This document shows positions 1 through 7,461 of a stretch of DNA of 11,337 bases, piece by piece. The notes below the pieces were generated by a model. That model made no database searches and was not told the DNA's origin. It worked only from the letters and a program-made list of their open reading frames with translations. Within the stretch, counting starts at the first letter, position 1. Each line of letters opens with the position of its first letter. This DNA is from Paracoccaceae bacterium (GTDB lineage Bacteria; Pseudomonadota; Alphaproteobacteria; Rhodobacterales; Rhodobacteraceae). Where the stretch lies: contig SKWJ01000183.1 of the NCBI GenBank assembly GCA_007128995.1, positions 1 to 11,337 of the forward strand, written 5' to 3'. Made by a program: the position numbers and the translations under genes.

Positions 1-1
1 C

Positions 2-694
2 ATCGAAACGCTGCTGACCTATGTCATCATCGGAGTGATCCTTGGCGGACGACTTGGATTCGTGCTGTTTTACCAGCCCGGATACTACCTGTCGAACCCG
101 GGGGAGATATTGCGTGTCTGGGAGGGCGGAATGTCGTTCCATGGCGGCATGGGCGGTGTACTGGCGGCGGGCCTTCTGTTCTGCTGGCGCCACGATGTGC
201 CAGTCTTGCCAATGGCGGATGCCGTGGCATTGGTCGCACCGATCGGGATCGGCCTTGGGCGGGTTGCGAATTTCATCAATGCCGAACTTTGGGGCAGGCC
301 GACATTGCAGCCCTGGGGCGTGATCTTTCCCGGCCAGAGCGCGCAAACCTGTCCTTGGGACTGGCCCGGACTCTATTGTGCGCGTCATCCGACGCAGCTT
401 TACGAGGCGCTTCTCGAAGGGGCTGTCCTGTTCGCGGTTCTGGCCTTCCTGACCTGGCGCAAAGGCGCATTGCGCACTCCGGGTCTTGTGACGGCCGTGT
501 TCCTGATCGGATACGGTCTGTCGCGCGGGTTTGTCGAGTTTTTCCGGCAGGCGGATGCGCAATTCATCACGCCGGATAACCCACTCGGCCATGTCGTAAG
601 CATCGGCTTTGTCGGGCTGAGCATGGGACAGCTTCTGTCCGTTCCGATGATCCTCGGGGGCTTGTTGATCCTTGCATGGCGCAGGCGCGCATGA
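2..694 (+). CDS. lgt: Prolipoprotein diacylglyceryl transferase Lgt (5'-partial)
   Basis: Lgt transfers the diacylglyceryl group of phosphatidylglycerol to the lipobox cysteine of prolipoproteins in the inner membrane, the first step of lipoprotein maturation. The reading frame is open from the left edge, so the true start and first transmembrane segment lie outside the window. Visible family landmarks, in order, are [14 protein letters not shown] followed by the conserved HGG motif (FHGGMGG), then the Lgt signature [13 protein letters not shown], and late in the protein [11 protein letters not shown], which carries a conserved arginine. Hydrophobic helices alternate with these loops and the protein ends in a short basic tail (AWRRRA). 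The stop codon overlaps the ATG of the next gene as ATGA at 691-694, so the two are probably cotranscribed and translationally coupled. Identification is very secure; only the N-terminus is missing. Confidence 0.96.
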   Translation: METLLTYVIIGVILGGRLGFVLFYQPGYYLSNPGEILRVWEGGMSFHGGMGGVLAAGLLFCWRHDVPVLPMADAVALVAPIGIGLGRVANFINAELWGRPTLQPWGVIFPGQSAQTCPWDWPGLYCARHPTQLYEALLEGAVLFAVLAFLTWRKGALRTPGLVTAVFLIGYGLSRGFVEFFRQADAQFITPDNPLGHVVSIGFVGLSMGQLLSVPMILGGLLILAWRRRA

Positions 695-1755
695 CGGCAC
701 TGAAGTCTATCCTGCTACGTCAGATCACAGCGCAGGGCCCGATTTCCGTGGCAGAATACATGACGCTCTGCCTGCTGCACCCGAAATATGGCTATTATCC
801 AAGCCGCGACCCGTTTGGCACTGGCGGAGATTTCATTACCGCGCCCGAGGTAAGCCAGATGTTTGGCGAACTGCTCGGGCTGTTCATGGCGCAGGTCTGG
901 CTGGAACAGGGCAGCCCGGCCCCTTTCACCCTTGCCGAGTTGGGGCCTGGGCGCGGAACCCTTATGGCCGATATGCTGCGCGCGACGCAAAAAATCCCCG
1001 GCTTTCACGCCAGCCTTCAGCTGCACCTTGTCGAGGCGAGCCCCGTCCTGCAACAGATTCAGGCTGACCGGCTGGCGGCTTATGCGCCCATGTTCCACCA
1101 AAGTGCCGATGCCCTGCCCGATCAGCCCCTCTACCTGATAGCAAACGAATTTTTCGACGCGCTGCCGATCCGCCAATTCATGCGTATCGGCGATGGCTGG
1201 GCAGAGCGGGTTGTGGCTGCAAAAGATGGCGACTTGTGTTTCGGACTGACCCCGCCTGCCCACCTTGCAGCGCTTTCCCACAGACTGCCGGATACGTCTG
1301 ACGGCATGATGGTGGAACTCTGCGCGCCGGCGCTGCCGGTCATGGAGGCGCTGCAGACGCGCATCAAAACATTTGGCGGGGTTGCATTGATCATAGATTA
1401 TGGCGACTGGCGCAGCCGCGGCGATACCCTGCAGGCGATGCGCCAACATGCCTATGACGATCCGCTCGCCCATCCGGGAGAGGCAGACCTGACAGCACAT
1501 GTCGATTTCGAGGCGCTGGCGCGCGCCTCTGCGCCATTGCGGGCGTCACCGCTGACGCCGCAAGGCGCGTTTCTTCGGCGTCTCGGATTGGAGATGCGTG
1601 CCGCGCAACTTGCACAAAACCTTTCTGGCCCCGCGCTGCAATTGCATCAAAATGCGTATCGCCGCTTGACGCATGCCGAAGAAATGGGCCACCTATTCAA
1701 GGTGATGGGGTTGGTGCAACCCACTGCCCCCACGCTGCCCGGATTGGATGGATGA
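691..1755 (+). CDS. MidA/NDUFAF7-family SAM-dependent methyltransferase
   Basis: This is a class I SAM-dependent methyltransferase of the DUF185/COG1565 family. Its mitochondrial member NDUFAF7 (MidA) dimethylates an arginine of the complex I subunit NDUFS2, so a role in respiratory complex I assembly is inferred here. Seen in the 354-residue product: the N-terminal HPKYGYY and [18 protein letters not shown] blocks typical of the family, the SAM-binding ELGPGRG loop near residues 83-89, and the [12 protein letters not shown] block near 152-163. I chose the ATG at 691 because it forms an ATGA overlap with the lgt stop and begins MTALK, like family members I recall. An upstream in-frame ATG at 676 would add five residues. 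The gene overlaps pgeF by another ATGA at 1752-1755, so it sits in the middle of a three-gene operon. The exact substrate in bacteria is not settled. Confidence 0.9.
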   Translation: MTALKSILLRQITAQGPISVAEYMTLCLLHPKYGYYPSRDPFGTGGDFITAPEVSQMFGELLGLFMAQVWLEQGSPAPFTLAELGPGRGTLMADMLRATQKIPGFHASLQLHLVEASPVLQQIQADRLAAYAPMFHQSADALPDQPLYLIANEFFDALPIRQFMRIGDGWAERVVAAKDGDLCFGLTPPAHLAALSHRLPDTSDGMMVELCAPALPVMEALQTRIKTFGGVALIIDYGDWRSRGDTLQAMRQHAYDDPLAHPGEADLTAHVDFEALARASAPLRASPLTPQGAFLRRLGLEMRAAQLAQNLSGPALQLHQNAYRRLTHAEEMGHLFKVMGLVQPTAPTLPGLDG

Positions 1756-2513
1756 CACTCGAGATTCTGACATCGGATAGCCTGTCACCGCTGCGCCACG
1801 GGTTTTTCACCCGGTGCGGGGGTGCGTCCTCGGGCATCTTTTCCGGTCTGAATTGCGGTCCCGGATCATCTGATCAAAGCGACAGCGTCAGGGTGAATCG
1901 CGCCCGTGCCGCAGCGGCCATGCAGGTTGCTGAACACGCGCTCGTGACACTGCACCAGACCCATTCTGCGGATGTCGTCACCCTTGACGCGCCAGATTTG
2001 AACACCAGCACCCTACAGGCCGATGCGATGGTTACGGCGCAGCCAGATCTGGCCCTTGCCATCCTGACGGCCGATTGCCAGCCGGTGCTTTTTGCAGATA
2101 TCGAGCGCGGGATCATCGGTGCGGCCCATGCTGGCTGGCGGGGTGCCTTGGCGGGTATTCTTGAAAACACCCTCGACGCTATGGAAAGCCTTGGCGCAAA
2201 GCGATCACGCATCCGGGCCGTGATCGGCCCTTGTATCAGCCAGAGTGCTTATGAGGTTGGTCAGGAATTTCTGGAAAGCTTTCTTGACTCTGATCCGGAA
2301 TATGCCCGTTTTTTTGCTTCCGGCGAGGAGGGTAAATACCTGTTCGACTTGCCGGGCTTCGGGGTTTTCCGTTTGCGGACCGCCGGGGTGGAAGATGCCT
2401 GCTGGATCGGTCACTGCACCTATCGCGAACCCGGCCGGTTCTATTCCTACCGAAGGTCGGTGCATCAGGGCGAAGCTGATTACGGAAGGCTGATTTCTGC
2501 CATCAGATTGTAG
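1752..2513 (+). CDS. pgeF: Peptidoglycan editing factor PgeF (YfiH/laccase-domain family)
   Basis: This cytosolic protein belongs to the YfiH/YlmD/LACC1 (DUF152) family. E. coli YfiH removes wrongly built UDP-MurNAc-L-Ser, and other members act as purine nucleoside phosphorylase/deaminase enzymes, so old 'multicopper oxidase' labels are misleading. The 253-residue product has normal length. The conserved metal/active-site ligands are visible: His71 in LHQTHSADVV, Cys109 in LTADCQPVLF and His126 in GAAHAGWRG, followed by the IGPCI block near residue 158 and the C-terminal FYSYRR segment. The start ATG overlaps the preceding stop (ATGA), and a GGATTGGATGG stretch just upstream may serve as ribosome binding site. 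It is the last gene of the lgt operon. Which of the two family activities it performs cannot be decided from sequence. Confidence 0.93.
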   Translation: MTLEILTSDSLSPLRHGFFTRCGGASSGIFSGLNCGPGSSDQSDSVRVNRARAAAAMQVAEHALVTLHQTHSADVVTLDAPDLNTSTLQADAMVTAQPDLALAILTADCQPVLFADIERGIIGAAHAGWRGALAGILENTLDAMESLGAKRSRIRAVIGPCISQSAYEVGQEFLESFLDSDPEYARFFASGEEGKYLFDLPGFGVFRLRTAGVEDACWIGHCTYREPGRFYSYRRSVHQGEADYGRLISAIRL

Positions 2514-2660
2514 CAATCCCGCCGAAGCGGCCCTGACTTTACCTCTCCTTCACAATTGCTGTTTACATCGGTCGCATGCAAGTTGTCAGGCTTGCAATCA
2601 CGCGTAAATGGTAATGGGCGCTCTCGGCAGAGAGCGCCCGAGTTGCCAAATAGAGATAGA
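2514..2660. other. Convergent intergenic region between pgeF and hsp20
   Basis: This is 147 bases with no convincing gene. Besides the strong hairpin at 2616-2639 it holds a small dyad GCCG-aag-CGGC at 2521-2531, eight bases after the pgeF stop, and a six-base-pair dyad TGCAAG/CTTGCA at 2577-2596 with an eight-base loop. Neither small dyad is followed by a T-tract, so they are at best weak pgeF terminators. Confidence 0.6.
2616..2639. terminator. Bidirectional hairpin terminator between convergent genes
   Basis: Two perfect ten-base arms, GGGCGCTCTC and GAGAGCGCCC, enclose a GGCA loop. The hairpin starts 21 bases past the hsp20 stop and lies about 100 bases past the pgeF stop, between converging genes. 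Neither side has a good T-tract: minus strand attaccattt, plus strand gagttgcc. It may therefore act partly as an RNA-protecting 3' end rather than as a classical intrinsic terminator. Confidence 0.8.
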
Positions 2661-3137
2661 TCAGGCGGCCTGTGTCGGTGCGCTGTCTACCGTTTCGGCA
2701 ATCCGCGCCGGGCCAGACGTCCCGATTTCAATGCGACGCGGTTTGAGCGCCTCTGGCAGTTCGCGCGCCAGTTCGATATGCAGCATTCCATCTGCATGAT
2801 GGGCGCGCATCACCCGCACATGATCTGCAAGGTGGAAGCGCCGTTCAAAGGCGCGGGTTGCGATACCACGATGCAGGAACTCGCGGTTGCTGTCATCATC
2901 CGAAGAGCGGCCCGTGACCACAAGCGCGCTTTCCTTCACATCGACGCTCAAGTCATCGGCGGAAAAGCCAGCGACTGCGATCGAAATGCGATAGGCGTTC
3001 TCGGCTGTGCGTTCAATATTGTAAGGGGGGTAGCTTGGCGCTTGCAGGTCAGTTGCCAGCACGCGGTCCAGCATGTCGGCCATGCGGTCAAAGCCGATCG
3101 TTGCACGGTAAAGGGGGGCTGGATCAAAACGACGCAT
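2661..3137 (-). CDS. hsp20: Hsp20 small heat-shock protein (IbpA-like class A)
   Basis: An ATP-independent holdase chaperone of the alpha-crystallin family, expected to bind unfolding cytosolic proteins during heat stress. The 158-residue product has a short N-terminal arm (about 1-37), an alpha-crystallin domain (about 38-128) with AFERRFHLADHVRV and DGMLHIEL near its end, and the C-terminal I-X-I motif IEI at 136-138 used in oligomer assembly. The LPEALKPRRIEI ending is typical of IbpA-like proteins in alphaproteobacteria. The start is the ATG at 3137: a GGAGG Shine-Dalgarno lies six bases upstream. The in-frame ATG at 3143 has no spacing from GGAGG and lies in the thermometer stem, and the longer frame reaching 3299 crosses the promoter. 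The gene is monocistronic, with its own heat-shock promoter, a thermometer leader and a downstream hairpin. Confidence 0.95.
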   Translation of the reverse strand: MRRFDPAPLYRATIGFDRMADMLDRVLATDLQAPSYPPYNIERTAENAYRISIAVAGFSADDLSVDVKESALVVTGRSSDDDSNREFLHRGIATRAFERRFHLADHVRVMRAHHADGMLHIELARELPEALKPRRIEIGTSGPARIAETVDSAPTQAA

Positions 3138-3233
3138 AGGCATCCTCCATTCAGAAGCGATACAGGTTGTGGCGCCTTCCTCAGGGACAGGCGCCGTAAG
3201 TGCCGTATCGAACCCTGAAGCGGCATCCGATAC
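3138..3233 (-). promoter_or_regulatory. ROSE-type RNA thermometer in the hsp20 leader
   Basis: The predicted leader of about 96 nt folds by eye into three stem-loops. Stem 1 pairs GTATCG (3233-3228) with CGATAC (3210-3205). Stem 2 pairs GGCGCC (3195-3190) with GGCGCC (3176-3171). Stem 3 (3163-3140) hides the Shine-Dalgarno: UCGCU at 3160-3156 pairs with AGGA at 3146-3143, leaving G3158 bulged. It is extended outward by A3161-U3142, U3162-G3141 and G3163-C3140, and inward by U3155-G3147 and C3154-G3148, around a UGAAU loop. UYGCU opposite AGGA with a bulged G is the hallmark of ROSE (repression of heat-shock gene expression) elements known from rhizobial hsp genes. Heat would melt the weak stem and free GGAGG. 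Folding was done by hand only. Confidence 0.85.
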
Positions 3234-3240
3234 AGAACTG

Positions 3241-3269
3241 ATTTGGGGAAACGGCCCGCACGTTTCAAG
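3241..3269 (-). promoter_or_regulatory. RpoH (sigma-32) heat-shock promoter of hsp20
   Basis: On the minus strand CTTGAAA (3269-3263) is followed after 14 bases by CCCCAAAT (3248-3241). The sigma-32 consensus is CTTGAAA, then 11-15 bases, then CCCCATNT, so the -35 is perfect and the -10 differs at one specified position. Transcription should start near 3233, exactly where the first leader stem begins. Alphaproteobacteria of this group often have two RpoH paralogues; which one reads this promoter cannot be told. Confidence 0.88.
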
Positions 3270-3270
3270 G

Positions 3271-3308
3271 GACCCTGCACTGATCTTTCCGCGCCCCACG
3301 CCAGGGTC
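3271..3308 (-). terminator. Weak dyad downstream of glcF, possible operon 3' end
   Basis: GACCCTG (3271-3277) and CAGGGTC (3302-3308) form a seven-base-pair inverted repeat with a 24-base loop. It lies between the glcF stop and the -35 of the hsp20 promoter. There is no T-tract, so termination is only suggested. Read-through from the glc operon into hsp20 is possible. Confidence 0.35.
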
Positions 3309-3335
3309 TCACATGGATGTGATCACTCTGTGTCG

Positions 3336-4646
3336 CTACCGAAGCTTTGGAACATCGCCAAGCTCATCAAGTGCGCGGGGTTTTGGCCCCCCTGTCGCCC
3401 AATCCAGCAATTCCACCGTGTGGACAACCGGGATGCGCGTTCCAGAGCCGATCTGCATCATGCAGCCGATATTTCCCGCGGCAATCACATCGGGGGATCT
3501 GGCCTCTAATGTATCGATCTTGCGCGCCCTCAACTGAGAGGAAATCTCGGGCTGCATCAGATTGTAGGTGCCGGCAGATCCGCAGCACAGATGGCTGTCG
3601 CGTGGCTCCACCACCTCAAAGCCGACCCGCTTCAGAAGATCCTTGGGAAAGGTTTTTATCTGCTGGCCATGCTGCAGCGAACAGGCCGCATGATACGCAA
3701 TCGTCATGTCCCGGCGTGCAGCTTGGGGCAGATCAAGCGTCATGAGCACCTCGCTGACATCCTTCCCGATAGCACTGACCGCACGGGCTTGCTCGGCCAG
3801 CGGATCGTTGCGGAACATATGGCCGTAATCCTTGACTGTCGTGCCGCACCCCGATGTGTTGATGACAATTGCATCCAGCCCGCCAGACTGCATTTCGCGC
3901 CACCATGCACGAATATTCCTGGCGGCGGCCGCGTGGCTTTCGGCGCTCTTTCCCATGTGATGGGTCAGCGCGCCGCAACATCCCTGGCCTTCGGCAATCA
4001 CCACTTCCGCCCCCAGACGGCGCAACAACCGGATGGTTGCATCGTTGATATCAGTATTCAGCGCGCGTTGCGCACAGCCTGTCATCAACGCCACACGCAT
4101 CTTGCGCGCGCCTTGCGGGGCAAAGACCTGCGGGTCATCGTTGCGGCTGACCGGCGGAATATGCTTCGGTGCCATCTCGAGCATGGCACGCAAACGGGCA
4201 TCGGGCATCAGACGCTTGAAGGGGCGCCCGATCTTGGCACCCAGCAAGGCCAAGCGAAACCGCGTCGGATAGGGCAGAATGCGCGCAAGGACCCAGCGCA
4301 ACACCCGATCTGACAAGGGCCGTTTGTAGGTTTGTTCAATATATTCGCGGGCGTGATCCACCAGATGCATGTAATGCACCCCCGATGGACAGGTTGTCAT
4401 ACATGCCAGACAGGACAGACAGCGATCGATATGCTTGACAGTTTTTTCATCGGCGGGGCGCCCCTTTTCCAGCATGTCCTTGATCAGATAGATGCGCCCG
4501 CGCGGACTGTCGAGTTCATCGCCAAGTATCTGATATGTGGGACAGGTGGCTGTACAAAACCCGCAATGGACACATGTCCTGAGCACCTCGTTGGAGCGCT
4601 GGATCGCAGGGTCTGTCAACTGCTCGGGTGTGAAAGTTGTCTGCAT
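3336..4646 (-). CDS. glcF: Glycolate oxidase iron-sulfur subunit GlcF
   Basis: GlcF is the iron-sulfur subunit of the membrane-associated glycolate oxidase GlcDEF, which oxidises glycolate to glyoxylate and passes electrons to the respiratory chain. The 436-residue product shows two 4Fe-4S motifs: Cys25, Cys28, Cys31 and Cys35 (CVHCGFCTATCP), and Cys76, Cys79, Cys82 and Cys86 (CLSCLACMTTCP). Two cysteine-rich CCG domains follow, at CCGALTHHMG (223) and CCGSAGTYNL (354), as in heterodisulfide-reductase-type and LutA/GlpC proteins. It is slightly longer than the E. coli protein (407 residues, from memory). The start follows the glcE stop by five bases with only a purine-rich GGGATAGAGAGA upstream, suggesting translational coupling to glcE. 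A lactate-utilisation LutA-type protein is excluded by length and by the glcD/glcE neighbours. Confidence 0.96.
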   Translation of the reverse strand: MQTTFTPEQLTDPAIQRSNEVLRTCVHCGFCTATCPTYQILGDELDSPRGRIYLIKDMLEKGRPADEKTVKHIDRCLSCLACMTTCPSGVHYMHLVDHAREYIEQTYKRPLSDRVLRWVLARILPYPTRFRLALLGAKIGRPFKRLMPDARLRAMLEMAPKHIPPVSRNDDPQVFAPQGARKMRVALMTGCAQRALNTDINDATIRLLRRLGAEVVIAEGQGCCGALTHHMGKSAESHAAAARNIRAWWREMQSGGLDAIVINTSGCGTTVKDYGHMFRNDPLAEQARAVSAIGKDVSEVLMTLDLPQAARRDMTIAYHAACSLQHGQQIKTFPKDLLKRVGFEVVEPRDSHLCCGSAGTYNLMQPEISSQLRARKIDTLEARSPDVIAAGNIGCMMQIGSGTRIPVVHTVELLDWATGGPKPRALDELGDVPKLR

Positions 4647-4651
4647 TCTCT

Positions 4652-5752
4652 CTATCCCATCAAGCCGGGGTTCAAGATCCCGCGGGGGTCAAACTGCGCA
4701 CGCAACCCTTTGGCAATCTTTGTCAGCGGGGCCGGTTCGGGCTGGAACACAGGCAGGGTCGCGCGTGTCGCCTCGGACGCACGGATAAGTGTTGCATGGC
4801 CTGCAAACGTGCCAAGACGGGCCCGCAGATCCGTTCCCTCGGGCACAAGCAGCCAGTTCAATCCGCCGCCCCAGTCCATGACAACCGCCCCCCCGGCCCG
4901 TGCGATCATCTCTGGCGCATCCGATGGTTTGACACAGACGCGCCAAACATCACCCGGACGCGGCCCGAAGGCAGCCACATCGCGGATCTCGCGCCAGAGC
5001 GCCGCGCTGTCCTCGGCCTCCAGCGCCTCCCAGTCGCCACCGAGCGCCGTGATCAGTGCCGATTGACGATAGCGCACCTGCTGGGCGAACCCTTCAATGC
5101 GCAAGGCCACACGCCCGTCCGCCGTGCGTGCCGCGCCATTGACCTCAAACGGTGTGCCAAGAGCTTGCGACATCAGCGCAACAGCTTCTGCCGCAGACAT
5201 GGCTGGCGTCATGATCGTTGCTTCGGTCTCGGGCTGCGGCAAGAGCTTGAACGCGCATTCACTCAACACCCCAAGCGTGCCCCAGCTTCCGGCCAGCAGT
5301 TTCACAAGATCATAGCCTGTGACATTCTTCATCACGCGCCCGCCATTCTTGATGATCGCGCCAGACCCATCGACAAAGCGCACACCGATCAGACTGTCGC
5401 GGCATGCCCCGGCCTGTACGCGGCGCGGGCCGGATGCATTGGCGGCCACCATTCCGCCCACAGTCGGCACGCCCTCGGTTCTCAGAAGGGCCCGCATATC
5501 CATGGGCTCGAAAGGCAGGCGCTGCCCCTCCGAAGCCAGGGCCGCGTCGATCTCGGCGACAGGCGTGCCTGCGCCCGCGACCAGCGTCAGCGCACCCGGC
5601 TCGTACAGGGATATCCCGCACATGCCCGCACTGCTGATCAGCTCTCCCGCGACAGGCTTTCCGATATCGCGCGTCCCACCGCCCCGGATCCGCAAGGGAC
5701 CGCGTGCCGCATGTATCATCTCTGCAAGTTCTGCTTCCGTAGCAGGGCGCAT
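4652..5752 (-). CDS. glcE: Glycolate oxidase FAD-binding subunit GlcE
   Basis: GlcE is the second flavin-type subunit of glycolate oxidase, paralogous to GlcD and essential for activity in E. coli. The 366-residue product has an FAD-binding PCMH-type fold: LRIRGGGTRDIG near residue 20, a TVGGMVAANASGPRR block near 97-111, and the characteristic GRVMKNVTGYDLVKLLAGS block at 138-156. The C-terminus FDPRGILNPGLMG is the usual vanillyl-alcohol-oxidase-type ending. An AAAGGA Shine-Dalgarno lies nine bases before the ATG. It is separated from glcD by 92 bases containing a stem-loop, and sits five bases ahead of glcF, so E and F are more tightly linked than D and E. Confidence 0.95.
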   Translation of the reverse strand: MRPATEAELAEMIHAARGPLRIRGGGTRDIGKPVAGELISSAGMCGISLYEPGALTLVAGAGTPVAEIDAALASEGQRLPFEPMDMRALLRTEGVPTVGGMVAANASGPRRVQAGACRDSLIGVRFVDGSGAIIKNGGRVMKNVTGYDLVKLLAGSWGTLGVLSECAFKLLPQPETEATIMTPAMSAAEAVALMSQALGTPFEVNGAARTADGRVALRIEGFAQQVRYRQSALITALGGDWEALEAEDSAALWREIRDVAAFGPRPGDVWRVCVKPSDAPEMIARAGGAVVMDWGGGLNWLLVPEGTDLRARLGTFAGHATLIRASEATRATLPVFQPEPAPLTKIAKGLRAQFDPRGILNPGLMG

Positions 5753-5808
5753 CTGCCACCGTCCTTTTCTGTTCTCAGATCATTATTGCCCAGCTGTCTG
5801 GGGATCAC

Positions 5809-5826
5809 TCAGTGCGGGCGCACTGA
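5809..5826 (-). other. Stem-loop in the glcD-glcE intercistronic gap
   Basis: TCAGTGC and GCACTGA form a perfect seven-base-pair stem with a four-base loop, starting 18 bases past the glcD stop. No T-tract follows. It may shield the glcD 3' end or attenuate transcription into glcEF, setting subunit ratios. The role is inferred. Confidence 0.45.
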
Positions 5827-5844
5827 CAAGCGGGTGCCGCCCTG

Positions 5845-7278
5845 TCAGGCGACGCGCCGCGCGGCGCTCGCATCCAGCGGAAACACCTTTGCGGGGTTCA
5901 GCAGCCAACCGGGATCAAACACGTCCTTCACACGCATCTGCGCCTCCAGATCATCTGGCGCGAATTGCACATGCATCAGATCGCGCTTCTCGATGCCGAC
6001 CCCATGTTCGCCGGTCAGGCAGCCCCCCGCCTCGACGCAGAGCTTCAGGATCTCGGCGCCAAATTCTTCGCACAGTTCCAGATCGCCGGGCTTGTTCGCG
6101 TCAAACAGGATCAGCGGGTGCATGTTCCCGTCACCCGCGTGAAACACATTGGCAACGTCCAGACCGAATTCCTTCGACATTTCTCCAATTCGCCGCAAGA
6201 CGAAGGGCAGCGATGACACAGGGATGGTGCCATCAAGGCACATGTAATCATTGATCTGTCCCATAGCCCCGAAAGCTGATTTGCGCCCCAGCCAGATCTT
6301 CTTGCTTTCGTCTTCCGATTTGCTCTCGCGAAATTCTACCGGGTCATGGCGTTGGGCAATGGCCTTGATCAGCGCCAGTTGTTCGTCAATCTCGGCCGCT
6401 GACCCCTCAACCTCTACGATCAAGAGCGCCTCGCAATCGGGATAACCAGCTTTCGCGAAATCCTCGCAGGCACGGATACAGGGACGATCCATGAATTCGA
6501 TTGCAACGGGCAGCACACCTGCCTTGATGATGTCGGACACACAGGCCCCTGCCACCTCATTGCTGTCAAATCCGATCAGCACAGGGCGGGCACCTTCGGG
6601 TTTTGGCAGAATGCGCAATGTCGCTTCGGTCACGACACCAAGCTGGCCTTCCGATCCGCAGATCACACCCAGCAGGTCATAACCCGCCGCATCCGGATGC
6701 GCGCCACCGAGGTCCAGCACAGTCCCATCCATCAGCACGACAGTCACGCCCAGCAGGTTATTCGTCGTCACGCCGTATTTCAGGCAATGCGCGCCGCCGG
6801 AATTCATGGCAATGTTTCCGGCGATAGCGCAGGCAAGCTGACTTGACGGGTCCGGCGCGTAGAAAAAGCCATCCCCTTCAACCTCGCTCGTGACCGAAAG
6901 ATTGGTCATGCCGGTTTGCACGCGGATGTAGCGGTCCGGATAATTCACCTCCAGAACGTCGCGCATCCGCGCGACACCAAGGATGATCGAATCCTCTGAC
7001 GGCAGCGCCCCTCCTGCCAGTGACGTGCCCGCCCCGCGCGGCACGACCGGGACCCCTTCTTCATGGCAGATGCGCAGAATGGCCGCGACTTCCTCGGTCG
7101 TTTCGGGCAAGACCACCGCCATCGGGATGCAGCGATAGGCCGTCAGCGCGTCACATTCATAGGCCCTGCGTTCCGCCTCGTCCGAAATCAGCGCTGCGGG
7201 CGCAACAACGGCGGATAACCGCGCCAGGACGCGGTCGCGCTTGGACAAGACCTGCGCATTTGGTTTCGGCATTTCCAT
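5845..7278 (-). CDS. glcD: Glycolate oxidase FAD-linked catalytic subunit GlcD
   Basis: GlcD is the FAD-linked catalytic subunit that oxidises glycolate (and often D-lactate) to the 2-oxoacid. The 477-residue product carries the PCMH FAD-binding motif VPVVPRGAGTSLAGG at about 77-90, IAMNSGGAHCLKYGVTTNN near 156-174, CGSEGQLGVVTEATL near 207-221, and in the C-terminal oxidase domain HAGDGNMHP (380-388) and CLTGEHGVGIEK (420-431), with FDPGWLLNPAKVFP at the end. I chose the ATG at 7278 because GGGGAGGG lies seven bases upstream. The frame stays open to 7413, but that extension crosses the operator and promoter and has no family similarity. It is the first gene of glcDEF. No glcC-type regulator gene is adjacent in this window. 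Confidence 0.96.
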   Translation of the reverse strand: MEMPKPNAQVLSKRDRVLARLSAVVAPAALISDEAERRAYECDALTAYRCIPMAVVLPETTEEVAAILRICHEEGVPVVPRGAGTSLAGGALPSEDSIILGVARMRDVLEVNYPDRYIRVQTGMTNLSVTSEVEGDGFFYAPDPSSQLACAIAGNIAMNSGGAHCLKYGVTTNNLLGVTVVLMDGTVLDLGGAHPDAAGYDLLGVICGSEGQLGVVTEATLRILPKPEGARPVLIGFDSNEVAGACVSDIIKAGVLPVAIEFMDRPCIRACEDFAKAGYPDCEALLIVEVEGSAAEIDEQLALIKAIAQRHDPVEFRESKSEDESKKIWLGRKSAFGAMGQINDYMCLDGTIPVSSLPFVLRRIGEMSKEFGLDVANVFHAGDGNMHPLILFDANKPGDLELCEEFGAEILKLCVEAGGCLTGEHGVGIEKRDLMHVQFAPDDLEAQMRVKDVFDPGWLLNPAKVFPLDASAARRVA

Positions 7279-7298
7279 GGACGCACCCTCCCCTTGGT

Positions 7299-7335
7299 AT
7301 TGGTAAAATAATATTACCAATTTCGCGAAAAGCAA
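7299..7335 (-). promoter_or_regulatory. glcD promoter overlapped by a 23-bp near-palindromic operator
   Basis: A sigma-70-like promoter is visible on the minus strand: TTGCTT (7335-7330), 16 bases, then TATTAT (7313-7308). The -10 is covered by arms ATTGGTAA (7299-7306) and TTACCAAT (7314-7321), whose centre is also nearly symmetric, 21 bases upstream of the start codon. A second perfect palindrome, TTTCGCGAAA (7321-7330), fills the promoter spacer. TTGGT/ACCAA half-sites recall FadR-subfamily GntR regulators such as PdhR and GlcC, but the spacing is wider than their usual TNGTNNNACNA site. A repressor binding here would block initiation; the regulator is not identified. Confidence 0.6.
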
Positions 7336-7384
7336 GCCTTTTATCTGGATCAGAGCCGCCCTGGTTCCGAAGTGCCACTGTTCC

Positions 7385-7461
7385 CAGCCTGCCGAGGCTG
7401 ATCTCGCTGGCATACATCAGTGACTTGAACGTACTGGCCCGGGTCCAGGCACCCCGGGCCA
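7385..7461 (-). terminator. Two tandem hairpins downstream of the GDSL gene
   Basis: TGGCCCGGG (7435-7443) and CCCGGGCCA (7453-7461) form a perfect nine-base-pair stem with a nine-base loop, 55 bases past the GDSL stop. A second stem, CAGCCT (7385-7390) and AGGCTG (7395-7400), follows. Neither is trailed by a T-tract on the minus strand. They probably mark the end of the GDSL transcript before the glcD promoter. The surrounding 7336-7515 holds no gene I can support. Confidence 0.5.

Noticed and set aside
715..1500. Minus-strand open frame of 261 codons opposite midA
   Set aside because: It is antisense to a conserved methyltransferase and shows no motif; a compositional artefact.
2556..3218. 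Plus-strand open frame of 220 codons opposite hsp20 and its leader
   Set aside because: It overlaps the terminator hairpin, the whole hsp20 gene and the thermometer, and has no family resemblance.
3138..3299. N-terminal extension of hsp20 to the upstream ATG at 3299
   Set aside because: The extension would translate across the RpoH promoter and leader stems and lacks similarity to Hsp20 N-termini; GGAGG is correctly spaced for 3137.
4637..6142. Plus-strand open frame of 501 codons antisense to glcE and part of glcD
   Set aside because: It lies opposite clearly conserved glc genes, its product has no recognisable domain and is rich in Arg, Pro and Ser, as expected for a GC-driven shadow frame.
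7299..7321. Classical GlcC/FadR-subfamily site
   Set aside because: Half-sites fit but are separated by more than the usual three bases, so no specific regulator is named.
7279..7413. N-terminal extension of GlcD to 7413
   Set aside because: It crosses the promoter and operator; the ATG at 7278 has a strong, well-spaced Shine-Dalgarno and fits family length.
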